Assembly (NCBI RefSeq): GCF_050717635.1
Contig: NZ_JBOITO010000010.1
Coordinates: 124,001-188,000, forward strand
Length of the DNA stretch: 64,000 nt
Source: Clostridium_AD sp050717635
GTDB taxonomy: Bacteria > Bacillota > Clostridia > Clostridiales > Clostridiaceae
Reading direction: 5' to 3'
The notes beneath the pieces are model-generated. The model saw only the letters and a program-made list of their open reading frames with translations. It was not told where the DNA came from and ran no database searches. This document shows, piece after piece, positions 8,481-17,612 of this stretch. A program made the translations under genes and the position numbers. The number at the start of each line of letters is the position of its first letter. Positions within the stretch are counted from its first letter, which is position 1.

Positions 8481-10229
8481 CTATGCTATAAAGCAACTTT
8501 TCACTATTCTTTTAGATTCTAATTTACATTTCTTTTTAATCTTTGCTGCATCTTCAGTTAATTCATATATATTTGTATACGACTTATTTTTATCCATCAC
8601 TATTGCAATTGATATACTCATTATTGGATAATTCTCTTCATTATTATTCCTGTTAAATGATTGAATATAACCTTTTTTCTTATCTTCCTCATTATAAAAG
8701 TTTGAAATGTTGCTATCAAATTCATTTATTATATCTTGGCAAAGTTTATATGCATTATACCCTGGTATAATTGCCACAAAATCATCTCCACCTACATGTC
8801 CTACAAAACTATCTTTATAAAGAGAAGTATGCTTTTGAATAACGCTTGCTGTAAATGATAAAATTCTATCTCCATTTTCAAACCCATATGTATCATTAAA
8901 AGCTTTAAAATCATTTATATCAAAATATAAAAGAGAAAACTCTTTTTTCTCTACAATTAATTTACAAATAGAATCTTCAATAACCACATTACCTGGTAAT
9001 CCAGTTAATGGATTTGAGTATTTTGCTACATTCACCTCAAACTCCATTATTTTCTCAAGTAATGAAATTACAGTAACTACACCATAATATTTATTATCTT
9101 TTTCTACTATTATATAATCATATTGTTTGTCCTCTTCTCTTGATATAACAATTTTTGATATCTTATCCAACGGGGTATAATAATCAACAATAAGTGGATT
9201 TGAATCCATAATTATGTGTACTGATCTTTTCATATATATTGACCATCCAAATTGAGTTCCAACCCTAGCAAAAAAATTTGAATTCATAACTAATCCAACA
9301 GTTATAGAGTCACTATTAATTATTGGAACACCCGTTATATTAGAATTACTTTTAAATAGACTGTCTATTTCACTGCATGTTGTATCCTCTAAAACCGCGC
9401 TACCCCGTCTTGCTATTTCTCCTATTTTCACTTTTGAGCTTGAACTAAAGCTATGATTTTTCAAACTTATATTTTTATCAATAATTATATTTTTTATTAG
9501 CTCAGGTGTTTCTAATAAATTAGCATTTGGCCTATTTATTAAAAATCCTTGACCATAATGTACACCTATTTCAATAAGAGTATTGAGGTCACATACATCT
9601 TCAATACCTTCAGCAATAACTTTAATGTTAGTTGTATTTGCAAATTCAACAAATGCTTTAATTATCGCTTTTTTAAAATTATCCCTAGTTACATTTGTTA
9701 TTAGACTCATATCCATTTTAATATAGCTTGGTCTCGTATTTGCGATAGTTGTAAGTCCAGAATAACCTGTTCCAACATCATCAATAGCTATTTTATATCC
9801 CTGACTCTTGTAGTAATTTATTACTTCATTAAAATTTTTATAATTATCAATTGAAGTTTTTTCAGTAATTTCTAATACTAGTGCCAGTGGATTTATATTA
9901 TGTTCAGTTAGTATTTCTTTGGTAAAGCCTTTAATGAAATGTTCATCTTTTAAAATATCAGGATCTACATTAACAAAAAGAAGCTTATCAGAATTATGAC
10001 TACTAAATCTCTTTATTGCATTTGATCTACATAAAATTTCTAAATCCCAAAGAAGATCATGTATTTTAGCTTCTTCAAAAAGTATTTCAGGATTTATATA
10101 TTTACTATCTACAGGTCCCCTTGTCAATGCCTCGTACCCTATAACATCTCCCGTTTGTAATGAAACAATTGGTTGAAATACACTTCTTAAGTTATTACCT
10201 GAAATTATTTCTCTTAGTTCATCTGACAT
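8481..10229 (-). CDS. EAL-CBS-GGDEF cyclic-di-GMP signalling protein
   Basis: This is a 582-residue cytoplasmic protein with an EAL phosphodiesterase domain first (residues about 1-245). It keeps YEALTRGP, the metal-binding EITE, AIDDVGTGYSGL, IKMDMSL and IAEGIE, so hydrolysis of c-di-GMP is likely. A CBS-pair-like region follows (about 260-400). The last domain is GGDEF-type (about 400-560) with FDINDFKAFNDTYGFENGD and the site HVGGDDF, in which D replaces E. No membrane segments are present. Four 11-bp-spaced TTAACA-like boxes lie upstream, so phosphate starvation probably sets its level. Confidence 0.88.
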   Translation of the reverse strand: MSDELREIISGNNLRSVFQPIVSLQTGDVIGYEALTRGPVDSKYINPEILFEEAKIHDLLWDLEILCRSNAIKRFSSHNSDKLLFVNVDPDILKDEHFIKGFTKEILTEHNINPLALVLEITEKTSIDNYKNFNEVINYYKSQGYKIAIDDVGTGYSGLTTIANTRPSYIKMDMSLITNVTRDNFKKAIIKAFVEFANTTNIKVIAEGIEDVCDLNTLIEIGVHYGQGFLINRPNANLLETPELIKNIIIDKNISLKNHSFSSSSKVKIGEIARRGSAVLEDTTCSEIDSLFKSNSNITGVPIINSDSITVGLVMNSNFFARVGTQFGWSIYMKRSVHIIMDSNPLIVDYYTPLDKISKIVISREEDKQYDYIIVEKDNKYYGVVTVISLLEKIMEFEVNVAKYSNPLTGLPGNVVIEDSICKLIVEKKEFSLLYFDINDFKAFNDTYGFENGDRILSFTASVIQKHTSLYKDSFVGHVGGDDFVAIIPGYNAYKLCQDIINEFDSNISNFYNEEDKKKGYIQSFNRNNNEENYPIMSISIAIVMDKNKSYTNIYELTEDAAKIKKKCKLESKRIVKSCFIA

Positions 10230-10279
10230 AACTATATCCCCCTAATAATGCTTTATATAATTATAGTATATATTGTTAT

Positions 10280-10318
10280 AGTTAATATCACGTTAAGATT
10301 CATGTATATTTATGTTAA
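10280..10318 (-). promoter_or_regulatory. Putative PhoP boxes of the EAL/GGDEF gene
   Basis: Four minus-strand hexamers start at exact 11-bp intervals (10318, 10307, 10296, 10285): TTAACA, ATACAT, TTAACG, TTAACT. A TATACTATAAT -10 region follows about 15 bp later. The array is nearly the same as that before the neighbouring nucleotidase gene. Confidence 0.7.
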
Positions 10319-10345
10319 ATTTGTACTTGGTCTTCTAAAATAAAT

Positions 10346-10384
10346 AAACTGCCATTACATAGCTTTGTTATGTAATAACAGTTT
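10346..10384 (-). terminator. Terminator overlapping the end of the nucleotidase gene
   Basis: Arms AAACTGTTATTACATA and TATGTAATGGCAGTTT pair around a tiny loop and are followed by TATTTATTTT on the minus strand. The last eight codons and the stop codon of the gene form the upstream arm, so the coding end and terminator share sequence. Confidence 0.75.
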
Positions 10385-10933
10385 ATTTATTTTCTCATAT
10401 ATTTCTTTCCAATTGTAGACACGAATTATATTCTCATTTAACTGTCCCCTATTATAGTTGGTATCCATAAGTAGAACTTTGAATCCTGCTTTTGAAAGTT
10501 GCATTGCATTATCATAACTATCCTCAATAAATATATTACAATTTAATTCTTTTGCTTTTTCAACTTTGTAATGACTACCTAAAACAAATAATTCATCGTA
10601 ATACAATTCATTTTTCTTAAGATATGAATGAGTTAGCATTGTAAGTGATTTGTCCCTAGCTGTCACAAAATATATATTATGAAGCATGCTAAGTTTTATT
10701 AAGGCTGTCTTTACATCTTCCCTTAGTTCCTGCTTTGAATGGATGTTGAATTTGTTTTTTTCATAGAACTCTTCGTATTCTAATATGTCTATATTCATTA
10801 CTTTATGAATAAAATACTCTGTAACCTGATCTACTGTAACACTTTTATTGAAATACTTGTTTGCTGCCTCTAGCCAAAAATATGCGTCTGTAATTGTTCC
10901 ATCGATATCAATACATATATTTAAGTTTTTCAT
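10355..10933 (-). CDS. HAD-family 5'-nucleotidase-like phosphatase
   Basis: This 192-residue HAD hydrolase resembles the 5'(3')-deoxyribonucleotidase (NT5C) group. Motif I is ICIDIDGTITD with the nucleophile and acid aspartates. Motif II is the threonine in YFVTARDKS. Motif III/IV lies in IFIEDSYDNAMQLSKAG. A cap region of mixed helices lies between. It would release phosphate from nucleotides, which fits its promoter: four 11-bp-spaced TTAACA-like boxes. The gene is monocistronic and is followed by a terminator that overlaps its last codons. The substrate is inferred only from family resemblance. Confidence 0.78.
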   Translation of the reverse strand: MKNLNICIDIDGTITDAYFWLEAANKYFNKSVTVDQVTEYFIHKVMNIDILEYEEFYEKNKFNIHSKQELREDVKTALIKLSMLHNIYFVTARDKSLTMLTHSYLKKNELYYDELFVLGSHYKVEKAKELNCNIFIEDSYDNAMQLSKAGFKVLLMDTNYNRGQLNENIIRVYNWKEIYEKINKLLLHNKAM

Positions 10934-10969
10934 GTTTTCACCTCCTTACAATATATTATATTATAAGAT

Positions 10970-11008
10970 TATTAATACTGCGTTAAGGTTTTTTTATCTT
11001 TATGTTAA
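10970..11008 (-). promoter_or_regulatory. Putative PhoP boxes of the nucleotidase gene
   Basis: Minus-strand hexamers TTAACA, ATAAAA, TTAACG and TTAATA start at 11008, 10997, 10986 and 10975, each 11 bp apart. A CTCC-containing ribosome-binding region and the start codon follow 40 bp later. Register and order mirror the array at 10280. Confidence 0.68.
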
Positions 11009-11037
11009 AACTCACTTAAATATTTTTTCCATTATTA

Positions 11038-11262
11038 TTATTTATTTTTAAATTTCTCAGAAACCCTTGGTACAAAACCATTTTCTGACCAGTATTCTTT
11101 CATATTATAGATTTTTTCTTTACTATTAATATCATTTTCAAGTGCAGTATCACAAAATACCTTTTGACTATTGATCATTTCTTTACCCCTTCTATCAACT
11201 CTTGTATAATTACCATCACTATTCAAAATTCTTGCTTTTTCTGTATCTAATAAAGTCATCTT
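11038..11262 (-). pseudogene. ppk: Polyphosphate kinase C-terminal remnant
   Basis: About 75 codons match the extreme C-terminus of polyphosphate kinase 1: KARILNSDGNYTRVDRRG and INSQKVFC are characteristic of the end of the second catalytic domain. Everything before that, about 90 percent of the enzyme, is missing, including both phospholipase-D-like histidine sites. The remnant faces the ppx remnant head to head, which suggests one deletion took out the shared promoter region and both 5' ends. Confidence 0.8.
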
Positions 11263-11279
11263 ATATGATTGCAAACTCT

Positions 11280-11618
11280 AAAATTAACGGACTTACACAC
11301 AAAGAGCAACTAATGGCCTCATACATAGCTGCACTTCATAGAAAGAATGAATTCAAAATAAACTTTAAATTATACCAAAATTTAATTACAGCTCAAGATC
11401 TAGACATAATAAATAAATTAAGCATATTACTACGAATTAGTGAAAGCCTAGATAAGTGCTTAAACGGAAATATAAAAATGATTAGCTGCAATATCGAATT
11501 AGATACTGTGACTATAACCGTTGATGCAATAGAAGACCCAGTGTTAGAAATAAGCGCAGCACTAGATTGCTCTTCTTCCTTTGAGAAGACTTTCAATAAA
11601 AAATTAATCATAAAATAA
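11280..11618 (+). pseudogene. ppx: Exopolyphosphatase C-terminal remnant
   Basis: About 110 codons match the C-terminal HD-like part of Ppx/GppA exopolyphosphatases: THKEQLMASYIAALHRKNEF, LSILLRISESLDKCLNGNI and the final SSSFEKTFNKKLIIK. The N-terminal ASKHA-type ATPase domains with the catalytic residues are absent. The upstream ATG at 11262 lies at the junction with the ppk remnant and would give only the tail domain. Whether the tail is still translated is unknown. Confidence 0.78.
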
Positions 11619-11713
11619 TCACTAATTTATTAGCATGTTATCCATAGTCTTTTCATATATTTAGTATAGTTTAGGATATATGAAATAGACGCCTACTTAG
11701 GAAGGAGAGTAAC

Positions 11714-12319
11714 ATGCAAAATATTGCAACCTATTTAAATGAAAGAGAGCTTCTTAAAATTTCAGATAAATATAATGTGTTTGACATAGCAACTCATGAA
11801 AAAAAGCTTTCAATTTATGCTCTTCGTTTACTTGACTCTATGACTCCGTACTATGAGTTTAAAAACGAAGAAAGAAATCTCCTTTATTATAGTGCCCTTC
11901 TTCACGATATAGGATATTTTATTAATAAAGAAAAACATCATAAGCATACCAAATATATTATTTTAAAGGATCCAAGTTTAGATAAGGTTCCGAGTAGCCT
12001 TAGGTATAGCTTAGCACTTATTGCAAGTGGCCATGGCAAATCTATTTATGATAATCTAGATTCTTTTCCATATGAAGAAAAAGACACTGTTCTAAAATTA
12101 GTGTCTATTCTTAGAATTGCAGATGCCCTTGATCATAAACATAATCTGGGTGTTTCACTAGAACAAGTAGAAATTATAAATCATGTTTTAAATATTCGAA
12201 TTAAGGGACAATCCTCTAACCAAATATTAAAGAATACTAAAAAGAAGTCTTTATTGTTTTCAAAAGTATATAATATACCAACATGCGTAGAATGTTATCC
12301 AGGAGAAGCTAACAATTGA
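11714..12319 (+). CDS. HD-domain phosphohydrolase, Ppx C-domain-like
   Basis: This 201-residue HD-superfamily protein has the metal-site motifs LLHDIGYFI (HD pair, about residues 63-71), HHKHTKYII, IASGHG and LRIADALDHKHN. It resembles the C-terminal domain found in clostridial Ppx/GppA proteins, but it stands alone. The ATG has a good GGAAGGAG site. The gene follows the broken ppx and is convergent with phoU. Context suggests a polyphosphate or (p)ppGpp-like substrate, but the sequence does not settle this. Confidence 0.75.
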   Translation: MQNIATYLNERELLKISDKYNVFDIATHEKKLSIYALRLLDSMTPYYEFKNEERNLLYYSALLHDIGYFINKEKHHKHTKYIILKDPSLDKVPSSLRYSLALIASGHGKSIYDNLDSFPYEEKDTVLKLVSILRIADALDHKHNLGVSLEQVEIINHVLNIRIKGQSSNQILKNTKKKSLLFSKVYNIPTCVECYPGEANN

Positions 12320-12358
12320 AATGAACTTTTTAAACTATGCATATTGTGTAAAAATTTT

Positions 12359-12390
12359 TAGGGGATGTATATAATTATATACATCCCCTA
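12359..12390. terminator. Palindromic bidirectional terminator
   Basis: A perfect 28-bp palindrome reads GGGGATGTATATAA on each arm, between the convergent HD-protein and phoU genes. AT-rich flanks serve both directions. Confidence 0.7.
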
Positions 12391-12403
12391 CTTATGTCAT
12401 ATC

Positions 12404-13060
12404 CTAATCATTTAAATCTATTTGCTCTCCAGTTACTAAATAAACAGTCCATTCGCAAATATTTGTCGTGTGATCAGCAATTCTTTCTAAGAATTTACAT
12501 ACAAATAGTAATTGACTAGCTTGCTTAACTGTAGTGGAATCCTCAGCCATTAATAGCAGTAACTCATTAAAAACATCTTTATATATAGCGTCTATTTTAT
12601 CATCCATTTTACAGGTACTATACGCTTTCTCAAGATCTCCTTCAACGTAAGCATCAATAGAGAGTTTAATCATTTCCTTTGCTATATCAGCCATTTGTGG
12701 AATATGCACTAGTTGCTTTATATAGGTTTCCCCTTTAATTTTTATCGCTATTTTCGCTATATCAACGGCATGGTCTGCTATTCTTTCTAGGTCTGTTACT
12801 ATCTTTGTGGAAGTAAATAAAGTTCTTAAATCGTGTGCTAAGGGCTGTTGGGTTGCTATTAACCTAACACACTTATCTTCTATTACCTTTTGAAGATTAT
12901 CCACCAAGTCATCATCCTTAATTACTTTTTCTGCCAAATCACAATCTTGATTTACTAATGCCTCTATACATTTAAATATTTGCTTTTCTACTATACTTCC
13001 CATACTTAACATGTCATTATGGATTTGCTCAAGTCCTGCGTCAAAAGAAGCTCTTGTCAT
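12404..13060 (-). CDS. phoU: Phosphate transport regulator PhoU
   Basis: This 218-residue all-helical protein has two PhoU repeats. It links the Pst transporter to the PhoR/PhoP two-component system and signals phosphate sufficiency. The two metal-binding motifs are visible: DLERIADHAVDIAKIA (about residues 92-107) and FLERIADHTTNICEW (about 190-204). It is the last gene of the pst operon, 47 bp after pstB, as in many bacteria, and ends at a palindromic terminator. Confidence 0.96.
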   Translation of the reverse strand: MTRASFDAGLEQIHNDMLSMGSIVEKQIFKCIEALVNQDCDLAEKVIKDDDLVDNLQKVIEDKCVRLIATQQPLAHDLRTLFTSTKIVTDLERIADHAVDIAKIAIKIKGETYIKQLVHIPQMADIAKEMIKLSIDAYVEGDLEKAYSTCKMDDKIDAIYKDVFNELLLLMAEDSTTVKQASQLLFVCKFLERIADHTTNICEWTVYLVTGEQIDLND

Positions 13061-13107
13061 ATTTTATTCTCTCCTTTATATAAATTATTATTATTATTAT
13101 ATTATTA

Positions 13108-13857
13108 TTAGCCAAATCTTCCTGTAATATAATCTTCTGTTCTTTTATCCCTCGGTTTGTGAAAAATCTCTTCAGTTTTACCGAACTCTATAACTTCTCC
13201 ATTTAGAAAGAATGCAGTCTTATCTGATATTCTTCCCGCTTGTTGCATATTGTGAGTAACTATAACAACAGTGTAATTTACTTTTAATACATCCATTAGT
13301 TCTTCAACTTTAGCCGTAGATATTGGATCTAGTGCCGAAGTAGGCTCATCCATTAAAATAATTTCTGGCTCTACAGCGAGGACTCTAGCTATGCATATTC
13401 TTTGTTGCTGCCCACCAGATAAACCCATTGCGCTTGTTTTTAGTCTATCCTTAACTTCATCCCATACTGCTGCACCTTTAAGGCTTTTTTCAACGATTTC
13501 AGCTAATTGAGCCTTGTTTTTAATGCCATGTATTTTGGGACCATAAGCTATATTGTCGAATATAGACATTGGGAATGGATTAGGCTTTTGAAAAACCATT
13601 CCTATCTTTTTTCGGAGTTCTATTATATTGCACTCGTTATAAATATTTTTGCCTTCATATATAACTTGACCTTCTATTTTTACATCATCTATTAAGTCAT
13701 TCATTCTATTAAGAGTTCTTAAAAATGTAGACTTACCACAACCAGAAGGTCCGATGAGCGCAGTAACCTCATTTTCTTTTATATCAAGATTAATATTCTT
13801 TAATGCTTGAGATTTACCATAAAATAAATTAATGTTTTTAGTTTGAATTATTCCCAT
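13108..13857 (-). CDS. pstB: Phosphate ABC transporter ATP-binding protein PstB
   Basis: This 249-residue ABC ATPase powers high-affinity phosphate import through PstCA. It has Walker A GPSGCGKST, the Q-loop VFQKPNPFPMSIFDNIAYG that is characteristic of PstB, signature LSGGQQQR and Walker B IILMDEPTSALDP. The C-terminus ends DYITGRFG, a PstB hallmark. The gene sits after the chemoreceptor gene and before phoU. Confidence 0.97.
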   Translation of the reverse strand: MGIIQTKNINLFYGKSQALKNINLDIKENEVTALIGPSGCGKSTFLRTLNRMNDLIDDVKIEGQVIYEGKNIYNECNIIELRKKIGMVFQKPNPFPMSIFDNIAYGPKIHGIKNKAQLAEIVEKSLKGAAVWDEVKDRLKTSAMGLSGGQQQRICIARVLAVEPEIILMDEPTSALDPISTAKVEELMDVLKVNYTVVIVTHNMQQAGRISDKTAFFLNGEVIEFGKTEEIFHKPRDKRTEDYITGRFG

Positions 13858-13907
13858 GTAGTTTCCTCCTATTTAATTCCTGAAATATATGTAAACATTC
13901 TGAAGTT

Positions 13908-15656
13908 TTAAATTTTAAATTGTTGGACCAATTGTCGTAAATCTTCACCTTTATTTGCTCCATCCTGGCACCCTACTACAATGTATTCCATAGCTTTTGA
14001 AGTTTCACTTACACTAGCAGCTATTTCATTAGAACTTCCACCAACTTCTAAAAGTAATGTTATTACTGAGTTAATTGACGTATTTGTTTTATCGATAGTA
14101 TTTTTCATATCTGAAGTATTATATACTAAATAATCAGAAAATGCATCCATATATTCAGAATCTTTTTGGTAATCATTTCCCATAAATATCATTAAATCAT
14201 AATCTTTGCTGATTTTAGTATCAATAAGTTCTAATATTTCATTGGAACTCTCAGCAATATAAAAAAATGCTTCCTCTACTAAATTAACCATATTTTTAAT
14301 ATCTGATACTGCACCTGTCGATAATACTGCTAGCTTTCCAATCTCATCAGCTACTACTGCAAAACCTCTTCCTTGATTCCCTGCCCTAGCTGCTTCTATA
14401 GCGGCATTTAATGATAATAATTTTGTTTGTTTAGAAATATTATCAATTAGGTCTGACATTACTTTAATTTCTTTAACTACTTTACCATTTTCTATTGCTT
14501 TTAGAATTTTTGCTTGTTTTTCAATATAAATAGAACTTACCATTTTCTTTGATTCTAATGCGCTATTTTTAACTTTTGTAGCTCTCTCTTTTATTCCTTT
14601 AGAAATTCCACTTGTAACTATAGCCTTATCTGATATAAGCCCAATTGATGAAATCATTTGCTGAGATAAATCGCTTATATTATTAACTCCTGAGTTAATA
14701 ATATTTATGTCATTATTAATTTTATAGGTTGATTCATGTACAGATTGAATGTCAGCTGATATTTCCTCTGTACTTTGATAAATATTATGATTATCAGTGT
14801 TTACTTTATTCACTTGCTCTATTATACTTACTACTAGTTTTTTAGTGTTTTTAGATGCTTTATTTAACGCTTTTGATAATATTCCAATTTCGTCATTTAA
14901 GTCTATGTCTATAACTTTTGTTAAGTCACCCTTACTTAAACTTTCAGCAAAATATACACTTTTATTCAGACTTTTTGCTATAAAGCCACTAATTAAAACA
15001 CCCAGCAAGATAGCTATAATAAATCCACTTACTGTTATTGTTAGTATAATTATAGAGGATTTCACGAATAAATTTCTATTACTTAAGTTTGTTATCCTAG
15101 CACTTTCTTTATGAGTTATTATTAAATTTTGAAAGTCATTGTCTAGGTTACTTGATACAGAACTAAATGTCTGTAATAAATCATCAGATTCATCAAATTT
15201 ACCTTCACTTATTAAATCTAATAAACCAACAATTAATTTATCATTACTGGTATTTGTAGAATTTAACTTTACATTATTTTCATCTTGTCCATTCATAATA
15301 TTAACTTTATTGTATTGTAATAAAAGCTTACTATTTTCATCTAGAAAATTGTTGACCCTATCAATTTTAACCTGAGTCACCGTAGCATTTTTCTTTAATA
15401 ATATTATTTCCATCTCACTTTTGATACTTATAACATTCTTTTGAATATGAGCCAGAGTTTGTATAGACACTAAATTATTATTATAAATATGATCATTACC
15501 CATATTAATAGCCTTCATACTAATATAACTTGATATTCCTACCAAACTTATATAAAGTGATATAGATATAAAACATATAAGTAGTTTACTTCTAACCTTT
15601 AAGTTTAAGAGTTTTTTTATAATAAATAGCTTTTTTAAATTCAAAAGTTTTTCCAT
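13908..15656 (-). CDS. Methyl-accepting chemotaxis protein inside the pst operon
   Basis: This 582-residue chemoreceptor has a membrane segment near residues 23-46 and a short, mostly helical extracellular region (about 50-195) resembling the four-helix-bundle sensor. A second membrane segment lies at about 202-226, followed by a HAMP region near 227-280. The cytoplasmic signalling domain carries the hairpin-tip motif SLNAAIEAARAGNQGRGFAVVADE. The gene lies between pstA and pstB in the same orientation, with gaps of 40-50 bp and an AAGGGG site, so it is expected to be expressed under phosphate starvation. It probably senses phosphate directly or through PstS. The ligand is inferred from context only. 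Confidence 0.9.
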   Translation of the reverse strand: MEKLLNLKKLFIIKKLLNLKVRSKLLICFISISLYISLVGISSYISMKAINMGNDHIYNNNLVSIQTLAHIQKNVISIKSEMEIILLKKNATVTQVKIDRVNNFLDENSKLLLQYNKVNIMNGQDENNVKLNSTNTSNDKLIVGLLDLISEGKFDESDDLLQTFSSVSSNLDNDFQNLIITHKESARITNLSNRNLFVKSSIIILTITVSGFIIAILLGVLISGFIAKSLNKSVYFAESLSKGDLTKVIDIDLNDEIGILSKALNKASKNTKKLVVSIIEQVNKVNTDNHNIYQSTEEISADIQSVHESTYKINNDINIINSGVNNISDLSQQMISSIGLISDKAIVTSGISKGIKERATKVKNSALESKKMVSSIYIEKQAKILKAIENGKVVKEIKVMSDLIDNISKQTKLLSLNAAIEAARAGNQGRGFAVVADEIGKLAVLSTGAVSDIKNMVNLVEEAFFYIAESSNEILELIDTKISKDYDLMIFMGNDYQKDSEYMDAFSDYLVYNTSDMKNTIDKTNTSINSVITLLLEVGGSSNEIAASVSETSKAMEYIVVGCQDGANKGEDLRQLVQQFKI

Positions 15657-15695
15657 AATTTCTAGCCCCTTAAAATATAATTTTTTATCATCATA

Positions 15696-16538
15696 TTAAT
15701 ACTTCTTTCTGGTTAAAACCCTTGCAGAAATATTCATAAATAATACCATTATTATTAAAACTAATGCAGCACCCCAAGCTTTTTCTATCCAATCAGCATA
15801 AGGGGATTTAGCATACTCAAAAATCTGTGCTGGAAGGGATGCTATTGGCTCTTTTAAGCTACTTGACCAATATATATTTCCGAAAGCAGTTAAAAGAAGT
15901 GGTGCAGTTTCCCCTGCTGCTCTTGCAACAGCTAGCATTATCCCTGTTACTATACCTCTCATAGCCGTTGGTATAACTATTTTAATAATAGTTTGCCACT
16001 GACTAACACCAAGTGCATAAGACCCTTCTCTATATTCATTTGGTACCAGGTTTAAAACACCCTCTGTAGATCTTGTAACTATCGGTATTAATATAATTGA
16101 AAGCGCTAGACCACCAGACATAGCTGAGAAACCACCAAAAGGCGCCACAAAAGCTATATATGCAAAAATTCCTACAACTACAGATGGGATTCCTAGTAGT
16201 ATATCAACTACGAATCTAACAAGTTCTGCAAATTTTCCTTTATGAGCATATTCATTTAAATATATAGCAGTCATAACTCCTATTGGTATTCCAACAACTG
16301 AAGCAACTGCTACTAAAATTAAAGTTCCAAGAATACCATTGCCAATCCCGCCCCCTATATCACCTGCTGGAGTAGGTAATGATGTTAAAAACCCAAAGTC
16401 TATAACTCTGTATCCTTTATAAATTATATAACTAAGTATACTTACCAAAGGGATTAATGCTATTATGGTCAATACAACAATTATAACATGCATAAAGTCA
16501 TTGAATATTTTTCTTGTTCTTATGTTTGAAGTTGGCAT
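15696..16538 (-). CDS. pstA: Phosphate ABC transporter permease PstA
   Basis: This 280-residue inner-membrane permease has about six hydrophobic segments. It contains the PstA-typical LLGIPSVVVGIFAY and the EAA loop EYREGSYALGVSQWQTIIKIVIP. It forms the transport channel with PstC. It lies 12 bp downstream of pstC. In most operons pstB follows directly, but here the chemoreceptor gene intervenes. Confidence 0.96.
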   Translation of the reverse strand: MPTSNIRTRKIFNDFMHVIIVVLTIIALIPLVSILSYIIYKGYRVIDFGFLTSLPTPAGDIGGGIGNGILGTLILVAVASVVGIPIGVMTAIYLNEYAHKGKFAELVRFVVDILLGIPSVVVGIFAYIAFVAPFGGFSAMSGGLALSIILIPIVTRSTEGVLNLVPNEYREGSYALGVSQWQTIIKIVIPTAMRGIVTGIMLAVARAAGETAPLLLTAFGNIYWSSSLKEPIASLPAQIFEYAKSPYADWIEKAWGAALVLIIMVLFMNISARVLTRKKY

Positions 16539-16549
16539 AATATCACTCC

Positions 16550-17506
16550 CTAATAAACTTTAGATATTTTACGAATATAGATTCTTGCTATTGCATTCAG
16601 AATAAATGTCACTAAGAATAGAAGTAAACCTATTTCTATTAATGATGAATAGTAAACCGCACCAGTAGCTTCATTAAATTCGTTAGCAATAACTGCCGCC
16701 ATTGAATGCCCAGGTGCAAATAGTGAGGCCTTAATTTCTGCTCTATTTCCTATAACCATGGTAACCGCCATAGTTTCTCCAAGCGCTCTACCTAGTCCCA
16801 TTATTACAGCTCCAAGTATTCCTTGCCTGGCATAAGGCAAGACAACATTCCATATCATTTCCCACTTAGTAGAACCAAGGGCAAGGGACCCCGCTTTTAA
16901 ATCATCTGGTACAGTTTCAATAATATCAACAACTAGAGCTGATATTATTGGAATAATCATAATGGCTAAAATTAGTCCAGCTGATAGCATTCCAAGCCCA
17001 ATAGGTGCTCCTGAAAAAAGTGGGAACCATCCAAGTACACTACCTACAGGTTTTTGAAAATAATCTCTGATAAAAGGTACAAAAATGAACAAGCCCCATA
17101 ATCCATATAAAATACTTGGAATACTTGCTAATATTTGAACCATGAAACCTATGATTATTTTCATCCATTTATTTGATATTTCTGTTAAAAATAGACCTAT
17201 CCCAATGCTTATTGGTGTTGCTATTACAACTGCAATAATTGAAGACACTATAGTACCATATATAAAAGGTAATGCTCCAAATTCTTTATTAACTGGATCC
17301 CAATTAGTACTTGTTATAAACGAGAATCCGAACTTTTCAATAGACAATTTAGACTGAATTATTAGCGCAATTACCATCCATACCATTAAAGCCACAATAA
17401 TCACTGCAAAAAATAAGGTTATATTTTTAAATAGCTTGTCTAAAAAATTTTGACTTATTTTAGTGGGTTTTTGCTCGCTTTTCTTTACAATTTTACTTTC
17501 TCCCAT
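16550..17506 (-). CDS. pstC: Phosphate ABC transporter permease PstC
   Basis: This 318-residue membrane protein pairs with PstA. It has the PstC-type motif QILASIPSILYGLWGLFIFV and the EAA loop DDLKAGSLALGSTKWEMIWNVVLP. The N-terminus is a short basic cytoplasmic tail with lysines and then the first membrane segment near residue 32. It follows pstS with a gap of about 106 bp. Confidence 0.96.
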   Translation of the reverse strand: MGESKIVKKSEQKPTKISQNFLDKLFKNITLFFAVIIVALMVWMVIALIIQSKLSIEKFGFSFITSTNWDPVNKEFGALPFIYGTIVSSIIAVVIATPISIGIGLFLTEISNKWMKIIIGFMVQILASIPSILYGLWGLFIFVPFIRDYFQKPVGSVLGWFPLFSGAPIGLGMLSAGLILAIMIIPIISALVVDIIETVPDDLKAGSLALGSTKWEMIWNVVLPYARQGILGAVIMGLGRALGETMAVTMVIGNRAEIKASLFAPGHSMAAVIANEFNEATGAVYYSSLIEIGLLLFLVTFILNAIARIYIRKISKVY

Positions 17507-17612
17507 AGTCTATTCTCCTTCACATGATTCTAGAAAACTACACAAACCCAAAGTGTAAAAACCTTTTTTAATTAGTTTTTAACCACTTCGGGTTAATGTT
17601 TATATTAAATTA

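Noticed and set aside
13080..13110. ATT triplet run between phoU and pstB
   Set aside because: It is a short low-complexity AT stretch, common in such genomes, with no sign of function.
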